A stretch of DNA of 19,250 nt from UBA3775 sp964625275 (GTDB taxonomy: Bacteria > Bacillota > Clostridia > Lachnospirales > Lachnospiraceae): positions 1-19,250 of the forward strand of contig CAZVBH010000040.1 in NCBI GenBank assembly GCA_964625275.1, written 5' to 3'. The notes beneath the pieces are model-generated. The model did not search any database and was not told the DNA's origin. It saw only the letters and a program-made list of their open reading frames with translations. The position numbers were made by a program, and so were the translations under genes. Numbering within the stretch: the stretch's first letter is position 1; the number at the start of each line of letters is the position of its first letter. Of the stretch, positions 7,227 to 15,348 are shown one piece after another.

Positions 7227-8279
7227 TTAAAAGTATAATGCCATTGCCAGGTATCCGCATGCCCAATGCAGCACGAAGCAACCCCACATGTCTTTTTGTC
7301 TTTCAAATACAATTCCAAGACCAATTCCTAAAATAAAAGCTCCGCATAGAAAGTAAAATCCAAACGGAAGGTGCATAATTGCAAAAAGCAGAGACGCAAT
7401 CACAATGCTAAGTGCCTTTTGAAATCTTACCTGAAGCAAGGTCTTTACATTAGTCTGTATTACTCCTCTTGCCAAAAACTCCTGAATAAATGCAGTAAGC
7501 AGATAGTGAAGACAGCCTGTAATCGAGCCACCGATAAAATAACTTTTAACCGGAAGCTTTAAAAGCATGCAAACCAGCTTGGATGCAAGCAATAATCCAC
7601 ACACTACAGCACCTAAGATTACAGTCTCTTTAGCACTCTTCTTAAATCTTTTAGTATTTGGTATTATACCGATATCCTTCATAGAGAAGCTTGTCATGCA
7701 AAGAATCATAACGAAAAGTATAAAGGTCATCACTTCTATCATAGTTGTATAATATGATGATGACAAATTCCTCTTTAAGGTATACTGAAATAAGCTCCAT
7801 AATGCCAGATAAATCGAAATACATGTAATTATTCCCGTAAATATGTAAGCACAATCATGCTGCTGTTGTCTAAGCTTGTATCTGTCAGTTACATCCTCTA
7901 AAAGAACCATCATACCCTGAAAGGGTTCCTTTCGCCTATTATGAAATTTTCTTACAAGGCTAATTTCAATACTTACATGGCTGACTCTTCCATCCGGTGC
8001 AGTATATTTAAAAACCTTCTTTTCATTTTCATCTTTATTACTATGTGTTGCATTTGTAAAATAAGAATTGAACATCTTATTTTTTCTATTTTTAAGCACA
8101 AGTCCCTGAAAGCTTTTACCCAAATCTCCTTCCATATCAAGCTGAAGTAACTCCGCGCAAGAGGAATTCATGTAAGAAATCAAGCCATCTGAGTCAATGA
8201 TGATGACTCCGTCACTCATATTTTCAAAAATTTGGTTGGCTTTCTGTGTGTCAATAACAACTCCGTCATAACCGTTCAT
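7227..8279 (-). CDS. PAS-domain sensor fused to a CPBP-type membrane protease-like domain
   Basis: The first 135 or so residues form a PAS domain: IFENMSDGVIIIDSDGLISYMN (17-38), then a long loop, and MVLLEDVTDRYKLR (124-137) ending as PAS domains do before an output module. Hydrophobic segments follow (about 146-165, 180-198, 219-240, 247-265, 289-303, 306-325, 332-349). The C-terminal part carries recognisable CPBP motifs: QEFLAR (266-271), FAIMH (299-303) and HWACG (338-342). Compared with the intact neighbour, the first Glu of EExxxR is Gln266 and the Asn of HxxxN is Gly342; His303 and His338 remain. It may therefore be a weak or inactive protease, or a membrane sensor built on that fold. 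AGGAG nine bases before the ATG supports the start. The PAS ligand and any partner are unknown. Confidence 0.82.
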   Translation of the reverse strand: MNGYDGVVIDTQKANQIFENMSDGVIIIDSDGLISYMNSSCAELLQLDMEGDLGKSFQGLVLKNRKNKMFNSYFTNATHSNKDENEKKVFKYTAPDGRVSHVSIEISLVRKFHNRRKEPFQGMMVLLEDVTDRYKLRQQQHDCAYIFTGIITCISIYLALWSLFQYTLKRNLSSSYYTTMIEVMTFILFVMILCMTSFSMKDIGIIPNTKRFKKSAKETVILGAVVCGLLLASKLVCMLLKLPVKSYFIGGSITGCLHYLLTAFIQEFLARGVIQTNVKTLLQVRFQKALSIVIASLLFAIMHLPFGFYFLCGAFILGIGLGIVFERQKDMWGCFVLHWACGYLAMALYF

Positions 8280-8335
8280 ACAAAATTGCTCCTAACAATA
8301 TTAGAATAATTACAATCAATAATCATTCTATAAAA

Positions 8336-8360
8336 AATAAAAATCAGGCACATTTTTATT
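8336..8360 (-). terminator. Weak AT-rich hairpin after the second yfhO gene
   Basis: On the minus strand, AATAAAAAT and ATTTTTATT pair over nine A/T bases around GTGCCTG, and more T follow. It begins six bases after the stop at 8366. The stem has no G or C pairs, so it would be a poor terminator. Confidence 0.35.
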
Positions 8361-8365
8361 ATACG

Positions 8366-11263
8366 TCAATTAGAGGATTTATCAACCTGTAATTTATTTT
8401 TTCTATTTTTATTGCTATATATAATTACTAATATTAAAGGAATTATTGCAATCAACGAAATTATAGCACCAATTCTCAAATAAGGTGTATGATAAATCAA
8501 TTTTATATCATGCTCTCCTGCATCCAATATTATTGCCATATTCTTAGTATTTGCCTGATAAAGTGTTGTTTGCTTTCCATCAACATAAGCAGACCATCCA
8601 CTAGAATATGGAATTGAAAAACAAAGGACTTTAGATTCATCTAAAGAGATAGTGCCGGTAACTGTATCAGTTCCAATCTTCTGATTATGCAACGTAGTTT
8701 CCTTCAAGGCAGATACCTGTTCATTATAGTTATCCATAGGCTGAGCAATAATCTCGATAGAATCATATGTATATATACCGGTTTCAGTAAACGTCATTGT
8801 AATTGAATTAACACTATCTTTATAATAGCAAAGATTAACTGTATAGTCATGATTATCAGAATAATTCTCATTATTTTCAGTATAGTAATAAAATGACTTG
8901 GATGGACTACCTGAAATCTTTAGATTTAATTTAACTTTTTCAGGTGTTTGCCAAAAAAGGTTGTTTTTTGAAATATTTTCTTTATCAGAATATGATTTCA
9001 AATACCAACTCACCTTATCAAATTGATTTAAAGGATCAAATTTATCATCGCCGAAGTATAGATCATACTCTGATGATCCTTCGAATTGAATTCCATTAAT
9101 ATTAAAGTAAATTTCACTATTTGATACTTCGTCAAAATTAAATTTTATTGATGCATTTTCTTTTGTAACTACAATTCCGTAGTCCTGTAATGATACATCT
9201 TCGCTATCACATTTAATATCATAATCAAGAATCTTGCTCGATAATGATAATTCATCATCCTGCGTTTCTCCATCATAATCTGATAATACAACGGACTGAA
9301 GCATCGCTTCCTGTTTTTCTACCGGATTAAGTGCTTTATAAGATTTCTCACTTAAAATCGTATCATAAGTATATGTTAATGGTAAGGCATATTTATTATG
9401 GTAAACGTTATAAACAAGCCCGTCTTTATCCTGCATACTTAAAAGCTCATTTTCTTCAAATGTTTCTACAAGCTCATATCCATATGGTATACAATTTTTA
9501 GAGGTAGAAGGATAAATATAGTACAAGGTAGAATTTAAAGCCAGTAATGAAGTTCTTTCGTCATAACCAACATAATCTGATGCTGTAGCTCCAGACTCAG
9601 TCACCTGTAATTCACTTCTAAAATCAGATACACTTGCATTAATACTTTTCCAATCATATTGAGTACTTGATATTCCATACAAAAAACCGGAATTGCTTGT
9701 CAATGCTTGTCCGGTATATCTATAGTATTCACTAACATTTTCTCTTTCAGCAGTCTCCTCAACAAACTTAGCCTCGGTTTCCATAAGATAATTTTCTGCA
9801 TCATATGAATAGACAACTTTATTCCTTGAAGAAGATACTCTGAAAAAATTAATTGTTGCAATGGAAATAAATACAACCAAGAATGCGACAATTTCTTTAT
9901 ACGCTTTAAAAATATGCTCAGATTTTGAATCTTCAATTTGATAAGGGAAGATGACAAATATAAATACTAATGTAAAGCAAAAGCAAGCTAAAGATTGTAA
10001 GCTTCTGGAGTACTCAAATAGCATTAACATTCCAAAATACAGACTTGCAAATACAGAAAGCAAGATTGCCTCTTTAATATTTAGCTTCATTAAATCGGGC
10101 CACATAACAGTCAAAGAATATGCTGCTAACAAGGCTAAAGACCAGCACCATATGTTATTAGCTGAAGAAAACAAATTCGCAATTTTACCAAAAGCCGGTA
10201 ATACAATAGCTACTGCTGATAAGAGTGACAATATCTTTAATGTATAATTACTTTTCTTCTTAATAAGCAGTAAAAGCACAGCCAAAATTACAGGTGCAGA
10301 AAAGCCCATGTAAAGACCTAATTTACCATCAAACGATACTGCTGTTGAGGCTAATGAGCTGTAATATGATAAAGGATACCAAAGTAACCATGTCGAATTT
10401 GAAGATTCCTTAAATGTAAGGAAAACATTGTAAATTACAGGCAACAAAATAATTGCACTTATAGTTGTTCCCCAAATAAAGCAACCCAAAAGCTTCATTA
10501 GTTTTTTTATTAATAGTAAAATATTCTTTTTATACTCGACAATTAGTCTTACAACTACATAAACAGCTGAAATAATTATGGTAATATAAAAGAAACCGAA
10601 ATTGCTAACAGACAGTAAAGCTACAGCAATCGGTAATAGACTTGATTTATCTCCTCTGACAATCTTCTCGATACCTAAAATAACGAGAGGAAAATAGAGC
10701 AATACATTTGCATAATAGTAATATGTTGTTATTGTAAATGCCCATGCACAAAAAGCATAACTAAATGCTCCTGCCATTACTGCTACTCTTCCAACTTTTT
10801 TAATAGTATAAAAGCAAAGATGCGAAAAAGCAATCCCAGAAAAATAAAGTCTGAGTATACCAATTAAAGTATAAAAAATCCACATATATTTAATGGGTAT
10901 TAGAACGCAAAAAAATGCTAATGGATCGCCAATAACACAATAATGCAAAGTCTGAAGTATATCTGAGCCCTCACCAATCGAAAAATCCCACTCTGGTAAT
11001 ACAAATTTATGAGAAATAATTATATTTCTAAAAAAGGTCTTTAAATAATTAGAATAATAGACCATTGCCTTATAATATTGCTCCCAACCTTCACCTGTGC
11101 TTATAAAAGTTGTTCTATCAGCAACATACCAGCAAAAAGCAACAATACATAAGAAAATAAAAATGTATGTATAAAACATAAAAAATTGCGCTCTTCTCTG
11201 GTTTTCATTATTATAAGTAGTATATTTTTTTAAAATTCCTCTAACGTTAAATATATGAGACAT
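8366..11263 (-). CDS. YfhO-family multispanning membrane protein (GT-C-like), downstream paralogue
   Basis: 965 residues with many membrane helices over the first half (first at about 28-48), a large extracytoplasmic beta-rich region, and a final helix (about 930-950) followed by a Lys/Asn-rich tail. The conserved block EWDFSIGEGSDILQTLHY (91-108) with VIGDP (110-114) and the C-terminal SIPYSSGWSAYVDG segment are typical of the YfhO family. In Bacillus and Listeria, YfhO-type proteins add sugars to lipoteichoic acid from undecaprenyl-phosphate sugars outside the membrane; that role is family knowledge, not shown here. It is homologous along its length to the gene upstream (34-base gap) and is surely co-transcribed with it. 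In the first extracellular loop the paralogue's RDGYSQHY reads TGEGWEQYY here, so the acidic residue is Glu58. GGGG about nine bases before the ATG serves as the ribosome site. Confidence 0.87.
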   Translation of the reverse strand: MSHIFNVRGILKKYTTYNNENQRRAQFFMFYTYIFIFLCIVAFCWYVADRTTFISTGEGWEQYYKAMVYYSNYLKTFFRNIIISHKFVLPEWDFSIGEGSDILQTLHYCVIGDPLAFFCVLIPIKYMWIFYTLIGILRLYFSGIAFSHLCFYTIKKVGRVAVMAGAFSYAFCAWAFTITTYYYYANVLLYFPLVILGIEKIVRGDKSSLLPIAVALLSVSNFGFFYITIIISAVYVVVRLIVEYKKNILLLIKKLMKLLGCFIWGTTISAIILLPVIYNVFLTFKESSNSTWLLWYPLSYYSSLASTAVSFDGKLGLYMGFSAPVILAVLLLLIKKKSNYTLKILSLLSAVAIVLPAFGKIANLFSSANNIWCWSLALLAAYSLTVMWPDLMKLNIKEAILLSVFASLYFGMLMLFEYSRSLQSLACFCFTLVFIFVIFPYQIEDSKSEHIFKAYKEIVAFLVVFISIATINFFRVSSSRNKVVYSYDAENYLMETEAKFVEETAERENVSEYYRYTGQALTSNSGFLYGISSTQYDWKSINASVSDFRSELQVTESGATASDYVGYDERTSLLALNSTLYYIYPSTSKNCIPYGYELVETFEENELLSMQDKDGLVYNVYHNKYALPLTYTYDTILSEKSYKALNPVEKQEAMLQSVVLSDYDGETQDDELSLSSKILDYDIKCDSEDVSLQDYGIVVTKENASIKFNFDEVSNSEIYFNINGIQFEGSSEYDLYFGDDKFDPLNQFDKVSWYLKSYSDKENISKNNLFWQTPEKVKLNLKISGSPSKSFYYYTENNENYSDNHDYTVNLCYYKDSVNSITMTFTETGIYTYDSIEIIAQPMDNYNEQVSALKETTLHNQKIGTDTVTGTISLDESKVLCFSIPYSSGWSAYVDGKQTTLYQANTKNMAIILDAGEHDIKLIYHTPYLRIGAIISLIAIIPLILVIIYSNKNRKNKLQVDKSSN

Positions 11264-11297
11264 CTAATTTTCCCCTTCGTATATTTCAATCTTCCTC

Positions 11298-14261
11298 TTA
11301 GTTTTTAGCAGCTTTATGTCTCTCATTAAAAATTATAATTGCAAAAATAACAAACCCTATTAATGAGACAAGTGCGCCCAATTTCAGATAAGGAGTATGA
11401 TATACCAGTTTAATTTCATGTTCTCCGGCTTCTAATACAAGTGCCATATTCTTTACATTTGCCTTGTATATTGCTGCCTCCTCACCATCCACATAGGCTT
11501 TCCAACCAATTGAATATGGAACAGAAAAACAAAGTATTTTTTCTTCTTCTAAACTAACAGAACCGGTTATAGTATCTGTTCCAATCACCTCATTATCAAA
11601 CGAAATTTCTTTTAAATTTGAAATATAATTTTCATAATTATCCATAGGCAGACAAATAATCTCAATTGAATCAAATGAATAAATTCCTATATTATTAAAA
11701 GTAAGAGTCACTGAAGTAAGCGCTTCCTCTGAATACTGCAAGTGGATAGAATAATCATGTGTGTCTTCATAGTATGAATACTCTTCAGTACCATATTTAA
11801 AATATGTTGAGTCACCTGCAGATGTAGATAAATCAATTTGAATTAATTTGGTTTTTCCATTAAGCAACTTAGATTTTTTTATTTTTGATTTCTGAGAGCT
11901 ATTCAGCAACTCAAAATCTGTCTTAGTATAGCGATCATTTGGATCATATTTTTCATCACCATTATATAAATCATATTCTAATGCTTCCTCATAATTCAAC
12001 CCCTTTATCACAAAATAAGTTTCAGAATTTTCAATTCCATCAAAATTAATTGTAACTGATGAATCTTCTGAAGTGACAACAAAGCCATAATCTTCAAGAG
12101 TAATATCATCACTATTACATTCAACGTCATAATCGACGATCTCATTTTCATAATTAACAGAATCATTTTGTACCTGACCACCATAATCCTGTAAATAAAC
12201 AGCTTGTAACATTGCCTCTTGTTTTTCAATAGCAGACAATCCATTCCATGTATCTTCACTTATTACATTGTCATAAGTGTATACAAGTGGCAAAGCATAG
12301 TCATTGCGATAAATTTTATAATCTGTTTCAGTATAGTCTTCTATAATCTCAGTCTGTTCTTCAGATAGTTCATCCTGACCGACTTCATTTAAAATTTTCC
12401 CGGCTATATCTTCAGAATCGGTAGAATCAATATCAATAGTGTGTACATAGCTAAAGCCATAAGGAAGTGAATTCTTATCTGATTTAGGAACAGCATAATA
12501 CAATACCGAACTTAATGATAATAATAAAGCATTGGCATCATATTCACTGCTACAATAAACAGGTATTTCAGAAAGTTCCATCTGAGCTCTGAAATCAGAA
12601 ACTGCAGGATTAGCCAGAGACCAATAATATTGTGTTGATGATAACTGACTAAGAACTCCAACATTCTGCTTAATAGAACGGCCGGAATATCTATAAAATG
12701 ACTTTGTATTATTTGAATCAAGATTTAATATAGCTTCAGCCTCAGATTTATTATTATTCTCATACAGTTCATCTATTTCCATTGAGCTTGAAGCATAATC
12801 CGTAGCACTCTGTGCATTTAAAAAATAGCTTAGAGTACAATCTGAAATAATAACTATCATCAAGCAAATCACCTGCTTAACTCTTTGCCAAAATATTAAA
12901 TCACTTTCATTATTGATTTTAAAAGGTATTAACACCAATAAAAAAATAAAAGCAAGTGATATAACGGCAAAAGAGCTTTGAATTCTTGAATTTTCAAATA
13001 TCAACAATAATACCAAATATACGCTTAAAATAAAGACTACTTTTAATATTTGATTAAATTTAATTTTAAATAAATCTGCCCACATCGTAGTTAAAACGAA
13101 GGCTGATAAGAGTACAAATGCCCAACTCCATCTATTTGATTTATATGACATACCATTTAAGAACTGACCACATGCAGGGATAAGTAACATAACTGTGCAT
13201 ATCAAGGAAAGTATTTTTAATGTACAATTTTTCTTTTTAGTAATAAATAACAATATAATTGCCGGTAATGCAGGAGCTGCCATACCAATACTTGTGCCAA
13301 AGGCAGACGACTTAGAAAAAATAAGTCCCAAAAAGCTGCTATAATAATACAAGTCATAAACAATATCCCAATTATTCGCTCCACCCATACGAGTATCATT
13401 TAAGAAATCATAAATTATAGGTATAAGTATTATAGAGCTCATTACAACACCTAATATTGCCCTACCGGCTATAGGGATAAGATAAGATATTATAGACCTA
13501 ATATCTTTTTTGTACTTAACAACTAATCTTACTATTACATAAATAACAGTAAGAATAACAATCTGATAGAAGAAATAAAAATTACTAATAGCCGAAAGAA
13601 AAACAGCAATAGTTAATAAATAAGATTTCTTCTGCCCCCCCTTTAATATTTTTTCAATTCCTAAAATAACCAATGGAAAATAAATCATAGGATTTAAGAA
13701 ATATGGATGTCTGGCCGAATTAAATATAGACCATGAACAGAATGCGTATGTCAATGCTCCTGCAAGAACTGCATACCTATTCAAATCCTGTTTTAAATAA
13801 AAACAAAGACAAGAAAAAGCCAGACCGGCACAATATAGGCGAAACAAAATCATAACATCATAATAAATATATATATATTTCGTTGGTATTAGAAATGAGA
13901 AAAAGGCATATGGATCACCTATAACATAATAATGCAAAGTCTGTAAAATGTCATTGCCTTCACCTAAGCTATAATCCCATTCCTTAAAAACAAATCTATG
14001 ATTGAATATTAATTCTCTTATGATTGTTTTAATATAATTCGAATAATAAACAAGTGCTTTATAATGTTGACTATACCCATCACGGTACCAAATAAAAGTT
14101 CTATCTGTAAGAAAATACCAACAAAAAATTAGTGATGCAGAAATTAGAAATAATAATGAATAAAAGAAATAATACTGTCTTTTTTTTTGTTTTTGACTAT
14201 GATATGTTAAAAACCTATTATAAAATTCAGAAATACAATTTTGAATATTCAAAGTGCCCAC
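11298..14261 (-). CDS. YfhO-family multispanning membrane protein (GT-C-like), upstream paralogue
   Basis: 987 residues starting at GTG, chosen because AGGAG lies nine bases before it and the N terminus then matches the downstream paralogue's length; the ATG just upstream is followed at once by a stop. The first membrane helix is at about 31-52, followed by an outer loop with RDGYSQHY (Asp61, the position where GT-C enzymes keep a catalytic acid), then KEWDYSLGEGNDILQTLHY (93-111) and VIGDP. The last helix near 955-975 is preceded by the GWKAYVDGE beta segment. An acidic insert of about 25 residues (IDSTDSEDIAG to EIIEDYTETD, near 610-645) is missing in the paralogue. As for the family, the likely job is sugar transfer to a cell-envelope polymer. 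A promoter candidate is at 14303-14331. Confidence 0.88.
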   Translation of the reverse strand: MGTLNIQNCISEFYNRFLTYHSQKQKKRQYYFFYSLLFLISASLIFCWYFLTDRTFIWYRDGYSQHYKALVYYSNYIKTIIRELIFNHRFVFKEWDYSLGEGNDILQTLHYYVIGDPYAFFSFLIPTKYIYIYYDVMILFRLYCAGLAFSCLCFYLKQDLNRYAVLAGALTYAFCSWSIFNSARHPYFLNPMIYFPLVILGIEKILKGGQKKSYLLTIAVFLSAISNFYFFYQIVILTVIYVIVRLVVKYKKDIRSIISYLIPIAGRAILGVVMSSIILIPIIYDFLNDTRMGGANNWDIVYDLYYYSSFLGLIFSKSSAFGTSIGMAAPALPAIILLFITKKKNCTLKILSLICTVMLLIPACGQFLNGMSYKSNRWSWAFVLLSAFVLTTMWADLFKIKFNQILKVVFILSVYLVLLLIFENSRIQSSFAVISLAFIFLLVLIPFKINNESDLIFWQRVKQVICLMIVIISDCTLSYFLNAQSATDYASSSMEIDELYENNNKSEAEAILNLDSNNTKSFYRYSGRSIKQNVGVLSQLSSTQYYWSLANPAVSDFRAQMELSEIPVYCSSEYDANALLLSLSSVLYYAVPKSDKNSLPYGFSYVHTIDIDSTDSEDIAGKILNEVGQDELSEEQTEIIEDYTETDYKIYRNDYALPLVYTYDNVISEDTWNGLSAIEKQEAMLQAVYLQDYGGQVQNDSVNYENEIVDYDVECNSDDITLEDYGFVVTSEDSSVTINFDGIENSETYFVIKGLNYEEALEYDLYNGDEKYDPNDRYTKTDFELLNSSQKSKIKKSKLLNGKTKLIQIDLSTSAGDSTYFKYGTEEYSYYEDTHDYSIHLQYSEEALTSVTLTFNNIGIYSFDSIEIICLPMDNYENYISNLKEISFDNEVIGTDTITGSVSLEEEKILCFSVPYSIGWKAYVDGEEAAIYKANVKNMALVLEAGEHEIKLVYHTPYLKLGALVSLIGFVIFAIIIFNERHKAAKN

Positions 14262-14302
14262 TCTTACATTCTCCTATAATTCTATAATTCTGCACTTTTC
14301 CA

Positions 14303-14331
14303 ATTTTAGAAAGCACATACCCACATATAAA
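14303..14331 (-). promoter_or_regulatory. Possible promoter for the yfhO pair
   Basis: On the minus strand TTTATA (14326-14331) and TAAAAT (14303-14308) are 17 bases apart. The predicted start near 14296 gives a leader of about 35 bases before the GTG. The -35 box matches the consensus at only four of six positions. The 64-bp repeat ends four bases upstream of it. Confidence 0.4.
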
Positions 14332-14334
14332 CAT

Positions 14335-14398
14335 AATCAAAGCGGATATTCCAGGTCCGCTTCGCTACTTGCTCATAACCTTAAAGCCACTTCGTGGC
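14335..14398 (+). repeat. 64-bp dispersed repeat, copy 2
   Basis: Identical at all 64 bases to 5457-5520 and in the same orientation. The flanks differ immediately on both sides, so the edges are sharp. The GCCAC-TTC-GTGGC and AAGCGGA/TCCGCTT hairpins are both kept. It is the first part of a run of palindromes reaching 14502. Confidence 0.85.
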
Positions 14399-14402
14399 CC
14401 AT

Positions 14403-14502
14403 CAGTAGGAGTCCAGCCTCCTACTGTTCATTAAAAGTCCGGTGACTCCAAAAGTTAGACTTTTGGGTGTCACTTCACACCTCTTAAGAAGCAAGGACTT
14501 TT
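14403..14502. repeat. Cluster of nested hairpins
   Basis: CAGTAGGAG (14403-14411) pairs perfectly with CTCCTACTG (14418-14426). Next, GTGACTCCAAAAGT (14442-14455) pairs with 14459-14473 around TAG with one bulge. AAAAGTCC (14433-14440) and GGACTTTT (14495-14502) enclose that hairpin. GGTGT and ACACC offer an alternative fold near 14466-14481. With the 64-bp repeat this makes about 168 bases of almost continuous inverted repeats, probably a composite REP or MITE-like element. Confidence 0.65.
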
Positions 14503-14705
14503 CAGATAAGGTAAAAATAATTTCTAAGTATTATAAACGATATATAATCTATTGTCAAATAAGGCATCCTAAATATGCTTCAAATCAAATGCCTATAGAG
14601 AATGTAAATCAATTCAAAAAATATATAAAATTAACAGGTATTTTTTATTATGCTCATTTTAACTTCTGATCAGCATATAGATATATAAAAGCTTTAGGTC
14701 TGTAT
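14503..14705. other. AT-rich intergenic stretch before the first small plus-strand gene
   Basis: No convincing gene or RNA. Possible plus-strand promoter pieces exist, such as TTGTCA (about 14571-14576) 16 bases before TATGCT, and TTAACT 17 bases before TATATA close to the start of the gene at 14706. Neither is strong enough to call. Confidence 0.4.
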
Positions 14706-15071
14706 ATGGATAGCAGATATTTAAATATGATTCGCATCATAATACCGTACATTAATTCTAATATCAGACCTCATGTTCTTGCGATTATATCTTTTTTAGA
14801 ATTAAAGCTAAGCATTAATTCGATATCAATTCCACTCAAACATGCCTTTAACAATAATGAACCCATTATAAGTGATGTAGATGAAGTTCTACGCAAATTG
14901 AAGGAATTTTCATCACCCGATGAAAGCAAGATGATTGAACAGCTCAGTATGATTATAAATATGATGGACATGATGAAATTGATGCAGGAAACCGGTGGTA
15001 TGGAGGATATTTTCAATATGTTTGGAGGAGATGTTGGATTGCAAAACAAGGACGGTGACTTGGATTTATGA
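14706..15071 (+). CDS. Small protein of unknown function, helical, acidic C terminus
   Basis: 121 residues, not recognised as a named family. Two amphipathic or hydrophobic helical stretches are visible: MIRIIIPYIN through FLELKLSI (about 8-38) and a Met-rich segment MIEQLSMIINMMDMMKLMQ (about 76-94). A Gly/Asp-rich end follows (GGMEDIFNMFGG, then KDGDLDL). The pattern of a PY motif before a long helix and a second Met-rich helix recalls small uncharacterised proteins I associate with Lachnospiraceae; this is memory, not a search. The ribosome site is weak (AGG seven bases before the ATG), so the start is uncertain. The last five codons and stop are part of a palindromic element, so the native C terminus may have been replaced. 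It is on the opposite strand to nearly all its neighbours. Confidence 0.6.
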   Translation: MDSRYLNMIRIIIPYINSNIRPHVLAIISFLELKLSINSISIPLKHAFNNNEPIISDVDEVLRKLKEFSSPDESKMIEQLSMIINMMDMMKLMQETGGMEDIFNMFGGDVGLQNKDGDLDL

Positions 15072-15134
15072 TGCCCAAAGTGTGCGCTTCGCAGCTTTAA
15101 TACACTTTGGGTCATTCATAAATCCATCGTCACC
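15054..15134 (+). repeat. 81-bp near-palindromic element, copy B
   Basis: Same family as 7125-7206 but in the opposite orientation. CCCAAAGTGT (15074-15083) and ACACTTTGGG (15102-15111) form the inner stem. The outer arms run from GGTGAC-TTGGATTTATGA to TCATAAATCCATCGTCACC with few mismatches. The left arm is also the coding end and stop codon of the small gene 14706-15071. The hairpin would close that gene's mRNA. Confidence 0.8.
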
Positions 15135-15262
15135 AGTGTAAAAAATAAGGAACTTTTAGTGTTCTTATCCAAGTCACCTGTGTAAAAAATAAGGAACTTT
15201 TAGTGTTCTTATCCAAGCCACCTATGTAACTAACAAGTCACTATATGTATTCTTATTAAAGT
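15131..15262. repeat. 44-bp tandem repeat, three units
   Basis: Units start at 15131, 15175 and 15219, exactly 44 bases apart. Units 1 and 2 differ at only two bases (positions 5 and 44); unit 3 is degenerate but keeps CACC, the TGTAA region and TTCTTAT. A further CACATGTA begins at 15263. Each good unit holds ATAAGGAAC facing GTTCTTAT, and read on the minus strand this hairpin is followed by six T, so it resembles tandem weak terminators. ATCCAAGTCACC at 15167-15178 is the exact complement of the small gene's final GGTGACTTGGAT (15054-15065). Confidence 0.85.
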
Positions 15263-15348
15263 CACATGTACTATAAAATTTTTTATTCTAGTTATAAAAT
15301 AATTAACTTGTAAATAAACTATCATATATAAGTGTTCGAAGGAAATAT

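Noticed and set aside
14442..14669. Open frame of 75 codons on the plus strand
   Set aside because: It starts inside the hairpin cluster, has no ribosome site, and its first third is repeat sequence.
15131..15262. CRISPR array
   Set aside because: The 44-bp units are contiguous with no unique spacers, and no cas genes are present.
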